Assembly (NCBI GenBank): GCA_905233625.1
Contig: CAJOFJ010000007.1
Location: 1-64,000 of the forward strand
Length of the DNA stretch: 64,000 nucleotides
From: an uncultured Bacteroidales bacterium
GTDB taxonomy: Bacteria > Bacteroidota > Bacteroidia > Bacteroidales > WCHB1-69
Direction: 5' to 3'
Position 1 is the first letter of the stretch, and each line of letters starts with the position of its first letter. Of the stretch, positions 7,285-16,709 are shown one piece after another. The notes under the pieces were generated by a model. That model was not told where the DNA came from and searched no databases. It saw only the letters and a program-made list of their open reading frames with translations. The position numbers and the translations under genes were made by a program.

Positions 7285-8400
7285 ATTCTCCTTGATGTCT
7301 TTCCTATAGCATCGTCTCCTAAAATAAGGTTCAGCCTCATATTTCTTCCAGATATGGGAGGCTACATTGGTTTCCAACTGCTGGGCGGTGAAGGCGTATT
7401 CGTAGCCTTTGGCGATAAAATTTTCGTGCAGCTGTTTGTGGTACAGCACGTGAATGCCAGTATGCATGTATTCCGGCAGTACTCCTGTGAGGTACATGTC
7501 CACGTATTTGTTTTTTCGCAGGGCTTTGACCACATGGTACCAGCCTCCGCCGGGGAACAGCCTGCCATTGGCTTTGCGGAAAGCCTGGCTTAACGAGGGC
7601 AAGCAAAAGGCAAAGCCCACTATTCTGCCAGTTTCATCCTCCAAAACGGAAGACAGCTTGGTGTCTGCCACCTGGAAATCCTCCTCAATAGTCCACTGGA
7701 TTTCCTCGTCGGTCAAAGGAATGAAATTGAATATTTTGGCATAGCTCTGGTTCAGCACATGAAAAAACTCCATGCCGCATTTTTTCAAATCGTCCCTGTT
7801 TTTGAGATGGCGGAGTCTTACTTTGTATTTGCGTGAAAGAATGTCTGCCAAGCGGTCGAAGTTCTCTGGCAGTTCTTTGGAGACTTTGACTTTATATTGA
7901 ATGTAGTCCACCTCTTTTTCAAAACCTATTTGTTCAATAAGTTGCGGATAGTATTCAAAGTTGTAGTCGGCACTGATGGAGGGGGTATGGTCGAAGCCTT
8001 CAACGAGCATGGCTTGTCTTTCCATGTTGGAGTAGCGGGAGGGACCACAGATTTCTGTCAGTTGCTGTTCACGTCCCCATTCTTCCACCTTGTCAATCAG
8101 GGCTTGGGCCACGTTGATGTCATCGATGGTGTCGAACCAGCCAAAGCGAATGCGTTTCTGCTGCTTCAGCTCGTTGCATTTGTGGTTGATGATGCCGGCG
8201 ATACGCCCCACAATCTGATTGTCCTGGTAAGCCAGCCACATACGTATGTCGCAGAAAGCCAATGCGGGATGTCGTGTGAGTGTGTTGTATTCGCTGTTGT
8301 CCAACGGGGGAACATAATGCGCACAACCTTTGTATAGTTTTTTTGGGAAGTTAATAAACTCCCAAATATCCTTTCCTTTTGTTATCTCTTTGATTTCCAT
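7282..8400 (-). CDS. GNAT-like N-acetyltransferase superfamily protein
   Basis: A 372-residue soluble protein with no signal peptide. The pattern of short N-terminal recognition segment (FINFPKKLYKGCAHYVPPL), the GRIAGIINH segment near residue 65 and a second acyltransferase-like half (IVGFAFCLPS, then the MHTGIHVLYHKQL helix) is typical of the large GNAT-type proteins related to YghO. The acceptor is unknown. It follows galE by 24 nt, so the two are probably co-transcribed from the galE promoter. Confidence 0.7.
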   Translation of the reverse strand: MEIKEITKGKDIWEFINFPKKLYKGCAHYVPPLDNSEYNTLTRHPALAFCDIRMWLAYQDNQIVGRIAGIINHKCNELKQQKRIRFGWFDTIDDINVAQALIDKVEEWGREQQLTEICGPSRYSNMERQAMLVEGFDHTPSISADYNFEYYPQLIEQIGFEKEVDYIQYKVKVSKELPENFDRLADILSRKYKVRLRHLKNRDDLKKCGMEFFHVLNQSYAKIFNFIPLTDEEIQWTIEEDFQVADTKLSSVLEDETGRIVGFAFCLPSLSQAFRKANGRLFPGGGWYHVVKALRKNKYVDMYLTGVLPEYMHTGIHVLYHKQLHENFIAKGYEYAFTAQQLETNVASHIWKKYEAEPYFRRRCYRKDIKEN

Positions 8401-8424
8401 GCTGATATTATATGTGCTGATTGC

Positions 8425-9465
8425 CTATTCGGCTTGTTTGCTCTTAAGGAGATGCTGCTCCCATTTCCAGGCAGACTCTACCATGTCATTGATAGTATAA
8501 CGACAGTGCCAGCCCAGTAATTCATTGGCGCGCCCACTGTTGCTGTAAATGGCTGGAACATCACCAGGTCTGCGTCCTCCGATGATGTAATTCAGTTTGA
8601 TGCCATTGACTTTCTCGAAGGCATCGATGATTTCCAGAACCGATACACCATTGCCGCTACCTAAGTTAAAAGTCTCGCAGTTGCTTTCGTTTTTGCCGTT
8701 CATCAGGAACTGCAGCGCCTTCACATGGGCATCGGCAATGTCGCATACGTGGATATAGTCGCGGATGCAGGAGCCGTCGCGGGTGTCGTAGTCGGTGCCA
8801 AAAACTGTCAGTTGTTTCATCTTGCCGATAGCCACCTGCGTCACAATGGGCATCAGGTTGTTGGGCTTGTCGGGCGACAATTCACCGTTCAGGCCACTCA
8901 TGTCATTACCGACAGGATTGAAATATCGAAGTATAACACTTTGGAAATCAGGATGTTGTTCGGCAAAGAAGTGTATCATCTGTTCGCCGATTTGTTTGGT
9001 ATGGGCGTATGGACAGAAAGGTTTGCCGAAAGGAGTGGCTTCAGTGACGGGCAGTTCCTTCACATCGCCATACACCGAGGCAGAGGAGGAGAAAATCAAC
9101 TGTGGAATGTGGTATTTTTCGCAGGCTTCCAGCACGTTCTCCAACGAGCCGAGGTTGTTGCGATAGTACATCAGCGGTTTTTCTACTGATTCGGGCACAC
9201 ACTTGTATGCGGCGAAATGGATGATGCCTGCTATGGGTGCTTCTTGCTCAATCATTGCGAAAAATGCTTTCTTGTCGCAGATGTCCACAGCGTGATGTTT
9301 GACACAAATTCCTGTGATTTCCTTAATTCGGCCAATGGTTTCCGGAGTGGAACGTACACAGTTGTCTACGGCCACAGCTTCAAATTCACCACTTCTGATC
9401 AGCTCGATAATGGTATGTGAGCCGATATATCCAGTACCTCCTGTGACAATGATTTTAGGTTTCAT
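8425..9465 (-). CDS. galE: UDP-glucose 4-epimerase
   Basis: Interconverts UDP-glucose and UDP-galactose, supplying galactose residues for surface polysaccharide and feeding the Leloir pathway. The 346-residue protein shows the NAD-binding GGTGYIGSH at the N-terminus, the S-S-S-A-S-V-Y-G segment with the catalytic Ser, the YxxxK motif in YAHTK, and the NLGSGNGVSV and GRRPGDVPAIYS segments typical of GalE. I chose the ATG at 9465: the -7 element at 9512-9519 places transcription start near 9505, so the longer frame beginning at 9507 would start upstream of the transcript. Confidence 0.93.
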   Translation of the reverse strand: MKPKIIVTGGTGYIGSHTIIELIRSGEFEAVAVDNCVRSTPETIGRIKEITGICVKHHAVDICDKKAFFAMIEQEAPIAGIIHFAAYKCVPESVEKPLMYYRNNLGSLENVLEACEKYHIPQLIFSSSASVYGDVKELPVTEATPFGKPFCPYAHTKQIGEQMIHFFAEQHPDFQSVILRYFNPVGNDMSGLNGELSPDKPNNLMPIVTQVAIGKMKQLTVFGTDYDTRDGSCIRDYIHVCDIADAHVKALQFLMNGKNESNCETFNLGSGNGVSVLEIIDAFEKVNGIKLNYIIGGRRPGDVPAIYSNSGRANELLGWHCRYTINDMVESAWKWEQHLLKSKQAE

Positions 9466-9511
9466 GAGCTTGCAAATTAGTTGAATTCCTGTTATGGAAT
9501 AATACAAACTG

Positions 9512-9519
9512 CAAACTTA
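9512..9519 (-). promoter_or_regulatory. -7 element of galE
   Basis: Minus-strand TAAGTTTG. It decides the galE start at 9465 rather than 9507. Confidence 0.55.
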
Positions 9520-9710
9520 CAAATAAAAATTGATTATTGCACAAAATTTTATTTGTTCTGTGATTATTTTTTTGTAAGTATACATGCTGATAGAGTGGTG
9601 ACCATGAAAAGCGGTGTTTGCGTGCTTTCAGCACGGCTAATCGTTTACATTGTATAGTATATTACATGATAACACACTATTATCACTAGCCCAAAAAAGA
9701 AAATAACACC

Positions 9711-9744
9711 AACTGTCAATTGTCAACTGTTAATTGACAACTGC
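9711..9744 (-). repeat. Heptamer-word island at the folC stop
   Basis: Plus-strand words CAACTGT, CAATTGT, CAACTGT, TAATTGA, CAACTG in register. The folC stop codon TAA (complement at 9730-9732) and its last two or three codons are part of the words. Confidence 0.75.
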
Positions 9745-11013
9745 CAGCAGTTCCCCCACAACAAAACAGCTTCCCCCTACAAAGATAAGGTCGTCGGGGG
9801 CGGCGTCGGCGTTGGCTTGGCGGAAGGCATCGGCCACGGTGCCGACCACGAGGCATTGCAGTCCATGTTGCCTCATGAACTTGGCTAACTCATCGGCGGG
9901 AAGCGCTCGCTCAATCTTCGCTTGGCAGACGTAATAAAGGGCGTCTTTGGGTAACAGCGATACGGCTTTGTCAATGTCTTTGTCGCTTACCATGCCGAAG
10001 ACCATTCGGAGCTGACGGCAGGGGTATTCTGCAAGCTGTTTCATGGTAAGGGCCAAACCTCCGGGATTGTGCCCCACATCGCAGATGGTCAGTGGCTCGC
10101 GACGCAACACCTGCCAACGGCCCTGGAAACCCGTGTTGCTGACCACATTGCGGATGGCCTGTGGCACCACGTCTTTCTCTGCGGGCCACAGTTCCTCGAT
10201 GACTTCAGTCGCTTGCAAAAAGGTCTTTAGGTTTTTAAGCTGGTACTCGCCTTGAAGAGGCATTTGCAAATGTTCGTAAAGTATATTGCCCCAAACATCC
10301 TTCACGGTCAAATCCTCAAAATTGCCACTGAATTGGTATTCATCTTTTGTTACCAACCATAGAGGTGCGTCTTTCTGATTGGCAATATCTTCGAAAACGG
10401 GAAAACTCTCGGGGTCGAACTCGCCGATGACCACAGGGGTTTTAGGCTTGATAATACCAGCTTTCTCTTTGGCGATTTTGGCAATACTGTCGCCCAGCAT
10501 CTGGGTGTGTTCCAAAGAAATGTTCGTGATGACGGAGAGTAGGGGAGAGAGCACGTTGGTAGCATCCAGGCGCCCTCCGAGGCCTACCTCAATCACAGCC
10601 ACATCCACTTTTTGTTCCGCAAAATAGTGGAAAGCCAGGGCAGTGGTCATCTCGAAAAAGGAGGGCTCCAGCTGGTCGAATTGCGTTTTGAATTTGTCAA
10701 AGAAGGCCAGCACGGCTTCCTCGCTGATCATTTGGCCATTGAGGCGGATACGCTCGCGGAAATCCACCAGATGCGGGGAAGTGAAGAGTCCTGTTTTGCA
10801 GCCTCGTTCTTGAAAATAAGAAGACAGCAGGTGGGCAACGGAACCTTTGCCGTTGGTGCCGGCGATGTGCACGGCTTTGAATTTGCGTTCGGGATGGTCC
10901 AGAATGTCCATCAGGGCCTCGATATTCTCTAAACCCTCTTTGTAAGCGGCGCTGCCTATTTTATGATACATGGGATAAGCCTGGAAAATCTTATCCAACA
11001 ATGCTTTATACAT
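9730..11013 (-). CDS. folC: Folylpolyglutamate synthase / dihydrofolate synthase
   Basis: A 427-residue Mur-ligase-fold enzyme that adds glutamate to dihydropteroate and to folates using ATP. Visible motifs: the P-loop GTNGKGSVAHLLSS near residue 50, the FTSPHLVDFRERI segment, VIEVGLGGRLDATNV, SLEHTQMLG, and DVGHNPGG in the C-terminal domain. Length and order are normal for bacterial FolC. It lies 20 nt behind the tonB-like gene and is probably the last gene of the exbB-exbD-tonB-folC run. Its last codons (A-V-V-N) and stop are formed by the heptamer-word array. Confidence 0.93.
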   Translation of the reverse strand: MYKALLDKIFQAYPMYHKIGSAAYKEGLENIEALMDILDHPERKFKAVHIAGTNGKGSVAHLLSSYFQERGCKTGLFTSPHLVDFRERIRLNGQMISEEAVLAFFDKFKTQFDQLEPSFFEMTTALAFHYFAEQKVDVAVIEVGLGGRLDATNVLSPLLSVITNISLEHTQMLGDSIAKIAKEKAGIIKPKTPVVIGEFDPESFPVFEDIANQKDAPLWLVTKDEYQFSGNFEDLTVKDVWGNILYEHLQMPLQGEYQLKNLKTFLQATEVIEELWPAEKDVVPQAIRNVVSNTGFQGRWQVLRREPLTICDVGHNPGGLALTMKQLAEYPCRQLRMVFGMVSDKDIDKAVSLLPKDALYYVCQAKIERALPADELAKFMRQHGLQCLVVGTVADAFRQANADAAPDDLIFVGGSCFVVGELLAVVN

Positions 11014-11033
11014 AATAAGATGATGTTTTCGGA

Positions 11034-11720
11034 TTATTTGAAAACGATGATGCGCAGTTCTTCCTTGCCTTTGCGGTACTTGGCGGTTTTGGCCTTGGCC
11101 ACGCAGTCGGCTTGGATGCGGCTGTTGGTGATGGTGGTGGGATATTTGCTGTTGTTGATGACACGGGCCTCCAGTACATTTCCGTTGGCATCCACGTGAA
11201 CTTCCACATAAACAGTACCTGTTTCAGAAACGGTCAGGTCGGGCATGTACGTATAACCGCGGTTGCCGGTGCCATAACCGATACCGCCGCCGCTACCGCT
11301 GCCCTCACCAGGACCTAAACCACTACCACTTCCGCTACCTGTGCCTGTGCCACTTCCACCGCCACTTCCACCACCACGTCCGGGACGATAAGCGGCATTC
11401 ATATCGGGTTTGGGTTCTTCCACCACAGGGGTCTTGTCTGCGGTGGTTTTGGGTTTGTGTGTGCCGCTGATAACGGGTGCTTCTTCGGCATTTTGTGTGG
11501 CCACGGGTACCGAGGAACTGACAGGTTGTGTCTTCTGTTGCGAGGCTTCGACACCGCCGCCGCCACCACCGGAGGTCAGCTCAATCAAAATGGCTTTTTT
11601 TGCGGGAGGAGGTGGCACCATCTCCGTGAAACCACAGCATATCATGAAAACCATCAACAATAGCATGGTGGCTGTTGTCACCCCTGCGGATATGATTTTA
11701 TATTTTTTCTCTTTGTCCAT
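11034..11720 (-). CDS. TonB-like energy transducer with Gly-rich linker
   Basis: A 228-residue inner-membrane protein. One N-terminal anchor (about residues 13-32) is followed by MVPPPPAKK, a polyglycine stretch, a Ser/Thr/Pro-rich region and a long Gly/Ser repeat linker (about 113-150, with alternating GSG/GTG units) spanning the periplasm. The C-terminal about 75 residues (TVYVEVHVDANGNVLEARV, ending KGKEELRIIVFK) are a TonB C-terminal-like fold. With ExbB and ExbD upstream it would pass proton-motive force to outer-membrane receptors. The linker is nearly all Gly/Ser rather than the Pro/Lys of enterobacterial TonB. Confidence 0.85.
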   Translation of the reverse strand: MDKEKKYKIISAGVTTATMLLLMVFMICCGFTEMVPPPPAKKAILIELTSGGGGGGVEASQQKTQPVSSSVPVATQNAEEAPVISGTHKPKTTADKTPVVEEPKPDMNAAYRPGRGGGSGGGSGTGTGSGSGSGLGPGEGSGSGGGIGYGTGNRGYTYMPDLTVSETGTVYVEVHVDANGNVLEARVINNSKYPTTITNSRIQADCVAKAKTAKYRKGKEELRIIVFK

Positions 11721-11738
11721 TTGTTATTGTTCGATTTT

Positions 11739-11783
11739 ACTACCCCGCCCTTCGGGCACCCCTTCTAACAGAAGGGGAATTAA
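11739..11783 (-). repeat. Dispersed double-hairpin element, copy 1
   Basis: On the minus strand it reads TTAATTCCCCTTCT-GTT-AGAAGGGG followed by GCCCGAAGGGC and GGGGTAG. The first stem is CCCCTTCT/AGAAGGGG, the second GCCC/GGGC. A second copy lies at 28170-28214. Confidence 0.7.
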
Positions 11784-11814
11784 TGTTTTTTTATTCACCT
11801 CCAACCCTTCTTTA

Positions 11815-11883
11815 TTTGAATTCTGAATTCTGAATTTTGAATTTTGAATTCTCTATCCCCTAACCACTATTCCCTAATCACTA
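11815..11883. repeat. Heptamer-word island between exbD and tonB
   Basis: Plus-strand words of the TTGAATT/CTGAATT family, then CTATCCC, CTAACCA, CTATTCC, CTAATCA, CTATTT. The exbD stop codon (11881-11883) lies in the last word. Confidence 0.75.
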
Positions 11884-12321
11884 TTTCGCTTCGGTGGCCA
11901 GCACAATCTTATACCGGTCCGCTTCCTCGTATTCGTCGTTCAGCTGGTTCAGCACATCCATCAGCGCTACTACATTCTCAATAGGAACGGTCTTGTCGGC
12001 GCGCAGCACGATGGATTTGTTTTCCGAATTGTCATTTTGTGCCGCTTCTTGCAGGGCTGGCAGCAGCTCCTCGTAAGCAATGGGGGCCGACTGGTTGCTG
12101 CGGGGGTTCACATAATAGTTTTTGTCAGCATCAATGTACACCTCTATGTTTTTGGAGGCCAGCTGTTTGCCGGAGTTGCTCCGCGGCAGCAGCAGGTTGA
12201 TGGCATTCGGCGCCACCAAGGTCGAGGTGATCATGAAAAAAATCAGCAACAAGAACACCAAGTCCGACATGGATGCCGAATTAAACTGTACGTTCTGTTT
12301 ATTTTGCAGCTGTATATTCAT
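11881..12321 (-). CDS. exbD: ExbD/TolR family biopolymer transporter
   Basis: A 146-residue single-pass protein with a short cytoplasmic N-terminus, one membrane helix (about residues 19-37) that begins SDLVFLLLIFFM and carries the conserved membrane Asp, and a periplasmic domain. I chose the ATG at 12321 (MNIQLQNKQNVQFNSASMSD), since the longer frame would add 11 residues encoded by the intergenic word repeats. Works with the ExbB homologue upstream as the proton-driven motor for the TonB protein downstream. The stop lies in the word array at 11815-11883. Confidence 0.9.
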   Translation of the reverse strand: MNIQLQNKQNVQFNSASMSDLVFLLLIFFMITSTLVAPNAINLLLPRSNSGKQLASKNIEVYIDADKNYYVNPRSNQSAPIAYEELLPALQEAAQNDNSENKSIVLRADKTVPIENVVALMDVLNQLNDEYEEADRYKIVLATEAK

Positions 12322-12329
12322 CTTAATAA

Positions 12330-12445
12330 AATTAGCAAATTTGTAAATCAGCAAATTGGTTAATGAGTAATTTTATGCTCAAAGCCCAAAGCTCACTGCT
12401 CAAGGCAAAAACAAATTTTAGCCCATTAACTAATTAGCACATTGA
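12330..12445. repeat. Word-repeat island between exbB and exbD
   Basis: Two stretches of 7-8 nt words: AATTAGCA/AATTTGTA/AATCAGCA type at the left and CATTAACT/AATTAGCA type at the right, with CTCAAAGCCCAAAGCTCACTGCTC between them. Confidence 0.65.
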
Positions 12446-12448
12446 AAA

Positions 12449-13141
12449 TTACATGGGTTCGTGCAGCATGTCCATGAATTCCGTTGACTTGGCTTCCAGC
12501 ATATACACCACGTTGGAGATACGGCTCACCAGAATGTTATAGAAGAAGTAAGCGATGATACCCACAATCAAACCACCCACGGTAGTGATCATGGCGGTGT
12601 AGATACCTGCCGACAGGGTGCTGACATCCAAATTGTTGGGATTGGCGGCCATGTTGTGGAAGGCAATCACCATACCGACTACCGTACCCAAGAAACCGAG
12701 CATTGGGCCGGCACCTGAGATGGTACCCACGATGGATACGCGCTTTTCCAGACGTTGGATTTCGAGCTTGCCTGTGTTCTCGATGGCGGTGGCAATGTCG
12801 TTGAGGGGTTTGCCCAAACGGGAAAGTCCTTTCTCAATCATGCGGGCCAACGGCGTGTCGTTGCCTTTGCACAAAGCAACGGCGGACTCGATTTTTCCGT
12901 CATGGATAAAATCGCGGATGTTGTTCATGAAGTTGCGGTCCACCTGACCTGCCTTGTTCAACACCAGCAGTCGTTCCACAAAAATGTAAATGGCCAGACA
13001 CAGCATCAGGATAAGCGGAATCATAATCCACAGACTGTGAATGTCAAAAACCAATTCAAAAATGCTCAGCTGTTTTTCTGTAGCTTCGGCGACAGTCTCG
13101 CCAACAGTGTTTTCTACTTGTAATAATGTGAGATAATTCAT
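12449..13141 (-). CDS. exbB: MotA/TolQ/ExbB proton channel family protein
   Basis: About 230 residues with three membrane helices: one near residues 38-58 (LWIMIPLILMLCLAIYIFVE), and a C-terminal pair near 140-165 and 175-205 that carries the GPMLGFLGTVVGMVIAF and TTVGGLIVGIIAYFFYN motifs of the ExbB/TolQ family. It is the first gene of the exbB-exbD-tonB run. The -7 element at 13159-13166 favours the ATG at 13141; the ATG at 13147 would leave only a few leader bases. Confidence 0.9.
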   Translation of the reverse strand: MNYLTLLQVENTVGETVAEATEKQLSIFELVFDIHSLWIMIPLILMLCLAIYIFVERLLVLNKAGQVDRNFMNNIRDFIHDGKIESAVALCKGNDTPLARMIEKGLSRLGKPLNDIATAIENTGKLEIQRLEKRVSIVGTISGAGPMLGFLGTVVGMVIAFHNMAANPNNLDVSTLSAGIYTAMITTVGGLIVGIIAYFFYNILVSRISNVVYMLEAKSTEFMDMLHEPM

Positions 13142-13158
13142 AATCATGAAAATTTTGA

Positions 13159-13166
13159 CAAAAATA
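13159..13166 (-). promoter_or_regulatory. -7 element of exbB
   Basis: Minus-strand TATTTTTG just upstream of the first gene of the exb-tonB-folC run. Confidence 0.55.
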
Positions 13167-13267
13167 CGATTACTCCACTAATTTCATTTGCATTAGATAA
13201 CGAAATTTCAAACATATTATTGTTAATATTCTTTTTTTTGAAAACATAATGCCATTATAAATTGAAG

Positions 13268-13275
13268 TATTTTTG
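13268..13275 (+). promoter_or_regulatory. -7 element of ftsK
   Basis: TATTTTTG about 36 nt upstream of the chosen ftsK ATG. Confidence 0.5.
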
Positions 13276-13310
13276 TAAGATATTTATTTACCTTGAAATA
13301 ATTGTGCTCT

Positions 13311-15980
13311 ATGTATAACGCCAACCAAAAAAAGACAGCGGCGCGCCCTACTGGGAAGTCTGGGAAGATGGTGTCCAAGAAGGCCACTGCCAAGGATAAG
13401 AAAAGCAAGAAAAAAGGAAAAAAAGACGGAGAAAAGTCTTCCTCATCCTCTTCGGGTGGAGGATTGTTCGGTCCTCGCGCCATGCAGATTTACGGCGTAT
13501 TGCTGATGGTATTCGCAATTCTGCTGTTGGTGTCTGTGGTGTCCTATTTCTTCCATCATGAGACAGATGTGTCACATGTGGTTTCGCACACTTCTCCCGA
13601 AAATGTTGCCGGTACTGTTGGTGCACATCTGGCTTACGTGTTTGTGGATGGCTGTATGGGCATCTTTTCGGTAGGTTTTGCCTTCCTGCTTTTCCTCTAT
13701 GGTGTCCGCCTGACCTTTTCCAGATCTATCTTGCCCTTGTTCCGTACCACTGTCGCGACATTGCTAACCATGGCATGGCTGTCCATCACTTTGGGTGTGT
13801 TTGTCTATCAGTCTGACAAAGAGTTTTTGGCAGGTTCTTTCGGTACTTTCCTGTCACAGTTGGTGATTTCTGCCACTGGTAAACTGGTTGCTATTCTTCT
13901 TCTTATCGCTTTCTTACTGATAATCATGATTTTGTGTTATGGATTCTCGATGAATAGCTTGTTGAAACTGCGTATTCCGAAGCGTGATAAAACTGATGGA
14001 GAAGCAGAGAACAAGGAGATGGAAAGTCAGCAAAAGAAAGGAAGACGGAAATGGTTCGGAGGCAAGGATCAGGATGTGGACGAGGTTCAGTTTGAGCCGC
14101 AAACCGAAGATACAAAATTGTCTGATTTGTATATCACCAACAAGAATGAGTTGAGTGATGAATACCGTGGCAATGTGTATCATTTTGAGCCAAACGAGGG
14201 AGAAACCAAGGCGGAAACTCCCAATGAGCTGAAACTTGAGAGCGAGGATGATGGGTTTGATTTTTTGAATTCACAGAAAAAAGAAGCCAAAAAGTATGAG
14301 GAGGTGCCTTTCGAGGTGAAAATCGGAGGCGGCGAGTCTTCCACGGAAGATCCTTTCCAAGGAGAAGAGGATATGCTGGAACCTATTGATAATGAGGAAA
14401 CTAATCCGGAAAATACTACAGAAGCTGTACCTGCTGAACCCCTGGAGGACTATGATCCCCGCAAGGATTTGTCTTTCTATCAATTTCCGACTTTGGACTT
14501 GCTGAATGACTATCCTGCCAAGGAAGCCAATGAGGAACAAATGCGCAAGGAGTTGACAGAGAAAAAGGTGCGTATCGAACAAACTTTGAATAATTTCGGC
14601 ATCAGTATCAAGAATATTACGGCAACGGTGGGACCGACGGTCACGCTGTACGAGATTGTGCCGGCGGAAGGGGTGCGCATCAGCAAAATCAAGAACCTGG
14701 AGGACGATATTGCTTTGAGCCTCGCTGCTTTGGGTATCCGAATTATCGCTCCTATCCCAGGTCGTGGTACCATTGGTATAGAAGTGCCGAACAAGTCACC
14801 GAATATTGTGTCTATGAAGGATGTGCTGGCTTCCGACAAGTTCAAAAACAACAAGTATGAGCTGCCGATTGCCTTGGGTAAGACTATCAGTGACGAGCCT
14901 TTTGTGGTGGATTTGGCCAAGATGCCCCACGTATTGATGGCAGGTGCCACTGGTCAGGGCAAGTCAGTCGGTTTGAATGCCATCATCACTTCCTTGCTTT
15001 ATACCAAGCATCCTTCGGAATTGAAATTTGTATTGGTGGACCCAAAGAAAGTGGAGTTCACGCTATACTCAGCTATTGAAAACCATTATCTGGCCAAGTT
15101 GCCCGATGTAGAAGAGGCCATTATCACCGATACCAAAAAAGTGGTGCGCACTTTGAATTCCTTGTGTGCTGAGATGGATCAGCGCTACGACTTGCTGAAG
15201 TTGGCAAAGACCCGTAATATCAAGGAATATAACGCCAAGTTCTGCTCCCGTAAGCTGTCGCCTGCCTTTGGCCACCGCTATTTGCCGTACATTGTGTTGA
15301 TTATCGACGAGTTTGGCGATTTGATTATGACTGCAGGCCGGGAAGTGGAAATGCCCATTGCCCGTCTGGCCCAGCTGGCACGTGCCATCGGTATCCATTT
15401 GGTAATTGCCACCCAGCGTCCTTCTGTCAACATCATCACAGGTATTATCAAGGCCAACTTCCCGGCGCGTATCGCTTTCCGCGTCACCTCTGTTGTTGAC
15501 TCGCGTACCATTCTCGATGGCAGCGGTGCCAACCAACTGATCGGTAAGGGCGATATGTTGATCTCCACGGGTAGTGATTTGATCCGTTTGCAGTGTGCAT
15601 TTGTCGATACTCCCGAAGTGGAGCGGATTGTCAATTTCATTGAGGAACAGCAGGCTTATCCTGAACCCTTCCTCTTGCCGGAGGTGGCGGAAGAAACCAG
15701 CGATGAACGAGGCTCTGACAGTGGTGACGAGTTCGATTCGGACGAAATCGATCCTTTGTTCATGGATGCGGCCACATTGGTGGTGCAGACCCAGCAGGGT
15801 TCCACTTCCAGCATCCAGCGCAAAATGAAATTGGGTTACAACAGGGCAGGGCGTATCATGGACCAGCTAGAGGAATTTGGCATTGTAGGCCCGGCGGAAC
15901 GCAGCGGAAAACCCCGGGAGGTGAAAGTGAAAACTTCTGAGGAGCTGAGAGTTATCTTGCAGAAAATGGGAATTCTTTAA
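13311..15980 (+). CDS. ftsK: FtsK/SpoIIIE DNA translocase
   Basis: An 889-residue septal DNA pump that clears and aligns chromosome termini at division. A Lys-rich N-terminus is followed by four membrane helices (about residues 57-80, 105-133, 145-165, 195-215), an acidic linker (about 225-400) much shorter than in Escherichia coli, and the motor: Walker A GATGQGKS near residue 545 and Walker B VLIIDEFGDL near 662. A winged-helix gamma domain ends the protein (STSSIQRKMKLGYNRAGRIM). I chose ATG 13311; a TTG three codons upstream is possible but weaker. Confidence 0.93.
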   Translation: MYNANQKKTAARPTGKSGKMVSKKATAKDKKSKKKGKKDGEKSSSSSSGGGLFGPRAMQIYGVLLMVFAILLLVSVVSYFFHHETDVSHVVSHTSPENVAGTVGAHLAYVFVDGCMGIFSVGFAFLLFLYGVRLTFSRSILPLFRTTVATLLTMAWLSITLGVFVYQSDKEFLAGSFGTFLSQLVISATGKLVAILLLIAFLLIIMILCYGFSMNSLLKLRIPKRDKTDGEAENKEMESQQKKGRRKWFGGKDQDVDEVQFEPQTEDTKLSDLYITNKNELSDEYRGNVYHFEPNEGETKAETPNELKLESEDDGFDFLNSQKKEAKKYEEVPFEVKIGGGESSTEDPFQGEEDMLEPIDNEETNPENTTEAVPAEPLEDYDPRKDLSFYQFPTLDLLNDYPAKEANEEQMRKELTEKKVRIEQTLNNFGISIKNITATVGPTVTLYEIVPAEGVRISKIKNLEDDIALSLAALGIRIIAPIPGRGTIGIEVPNKSPNIVSMKDVLASDKFKNNKYELPIALGKTISDEPFVVDLAKMPHVLMAGATGQGKSVGLNAIITSLLYTKHPSELKFVLVDPKKVEFTLYSAIENHYLAKLPDVEEAIITDTKKVVRTLNSLCAEMDQRYDLLKLAKTRNIKEYNAKFCSRKLSPAFGHRYLPYIVLIIDEFGDLIMTAGREVEMPIARLAQLARAIGIHLVIATQRPSVNIITGIIKANFPARIAFRVTSVVDSRTILDGSGANQLIGKGDMLISTGSDLIRLQCAFVDTPEVERIVNFIEEQQAYPEPFLLPEVAEETSDERGSDSGDEFDSDEIDPLFMDAATLVVQTQQGSTSSIQRKMKLGYNRAGRIMDQLEEFGIVGPAERSGKPREVKVKTSEELRVILQKMGIL

Positions 15981-16020
15981 ACTTCTGAAAGAATGCTGCA
16001 TCTTTAAATTAAATATATTG

Positions 16021-16028
16021 TATATTTG
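16021..16028 (+). promoter_or_regulatory. -7 element of the LolA-like gene
   Basis: TATATTTG about 40 nt upstream of the ATG at 16068. Confidence 0.5.
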
Positions 16029-16067
16029 TAAATTGAATTCAGTGTGCAATCTTAAACATCAACAACA

Positions 16068-16709
16068 ATGAAAAAATTAAGCCTCATCATCGGAATTTTT
16101 CTTTCGGTCTTCGCCTTGGCTGCGCAGGATGTTGACGGTGGTGCCACCGCAATTCTCAAGAAATTGTCCGGCAAATACACTGCATATTCTACAATGAAGA
16201 TTGATTATACGTATAAATGTGAAAAAAACAATAAGGTGTTGGATTCCAAAAGCGGGGTGATGACGATAAAGGGGGACAAATATACTTTTGTCTTCGGTAA
16301 TCAGACCAGCTATTGCGATGGCAAGACCTTATGGAACTATCAGAAAGATGTGAATGAGGTCTCCATCTTTGAATACATTGAAGAAGAAGATAACCTGCTG
16401 AATCCGGCCAAAATATTGAGCGATTGGGATAAAGAGTACCGCGCCAAATTCATCCGTGAGGAAAATGAAAACAACAAAGTGGTGCAGATTATCGACCTGA
16501 TGCCGCTGAAGTCGAGTTCTTTCTATAAAATCAGACTGAAAATCGACAAGGCCAAACAGGAAATCATTAGCATTACCGCTTTTGAAAAAGATAATACCAG
16601 TTATAGCTATCATATCGACAAACTGGTTGTGAATACCACTATTGACGATGCCTCATTCACTTTCGACTTGAGTAAATACCCGGGTGTGGATGTGAATGAC
16701 ATGAGATAA
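16068..16709 (+). CDS. LolA-like outer-membrane lipoprotein carrier
   Basis: A 213-residue periplasmic protein with a clear signal peptide (residues 1-19, cleavage after ALAA). The body alternates strands typical of the LolA/LolB half-barrel (TMKIDYTYKCEKNNKVLDSKSGVMTIKGDKY, FGNQTSYCDGKTLWNY). It would shuttle lipoproteins from the inner to the outer membrane, which suits an organism with so many lipoproteins. It sits between ftsK and tamL. The stop is immediately followed by the long heptamer island. Confidence 0.8.
   Translation: MKKLSLIIGIFLSVFALAAQDVDGGATAILKKLSGKYTAYSTMKIDYTYKCEKNNKVLDSKSGVMTIKGDKYTFVFGNQTSYCDGKTLWNYQKDVNEVSIFEYIEEEDNLLNPAKILSDWDKEYRAKFIREENENNKVVQIIDLMPLKSSSFYKIRLKIDKAKQEIISITAFEKDNTSYSYHIDKLVVNTTIDDASFTFDLSKYPGVDVNDMR

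Noticed and set aside
9466..9507. Longer galE N-terminus
   Set aside because: Transcription from the -7 element at 9512-9519 would start near or after this ATG; the conserved GalE N-terminus begins at 9465.
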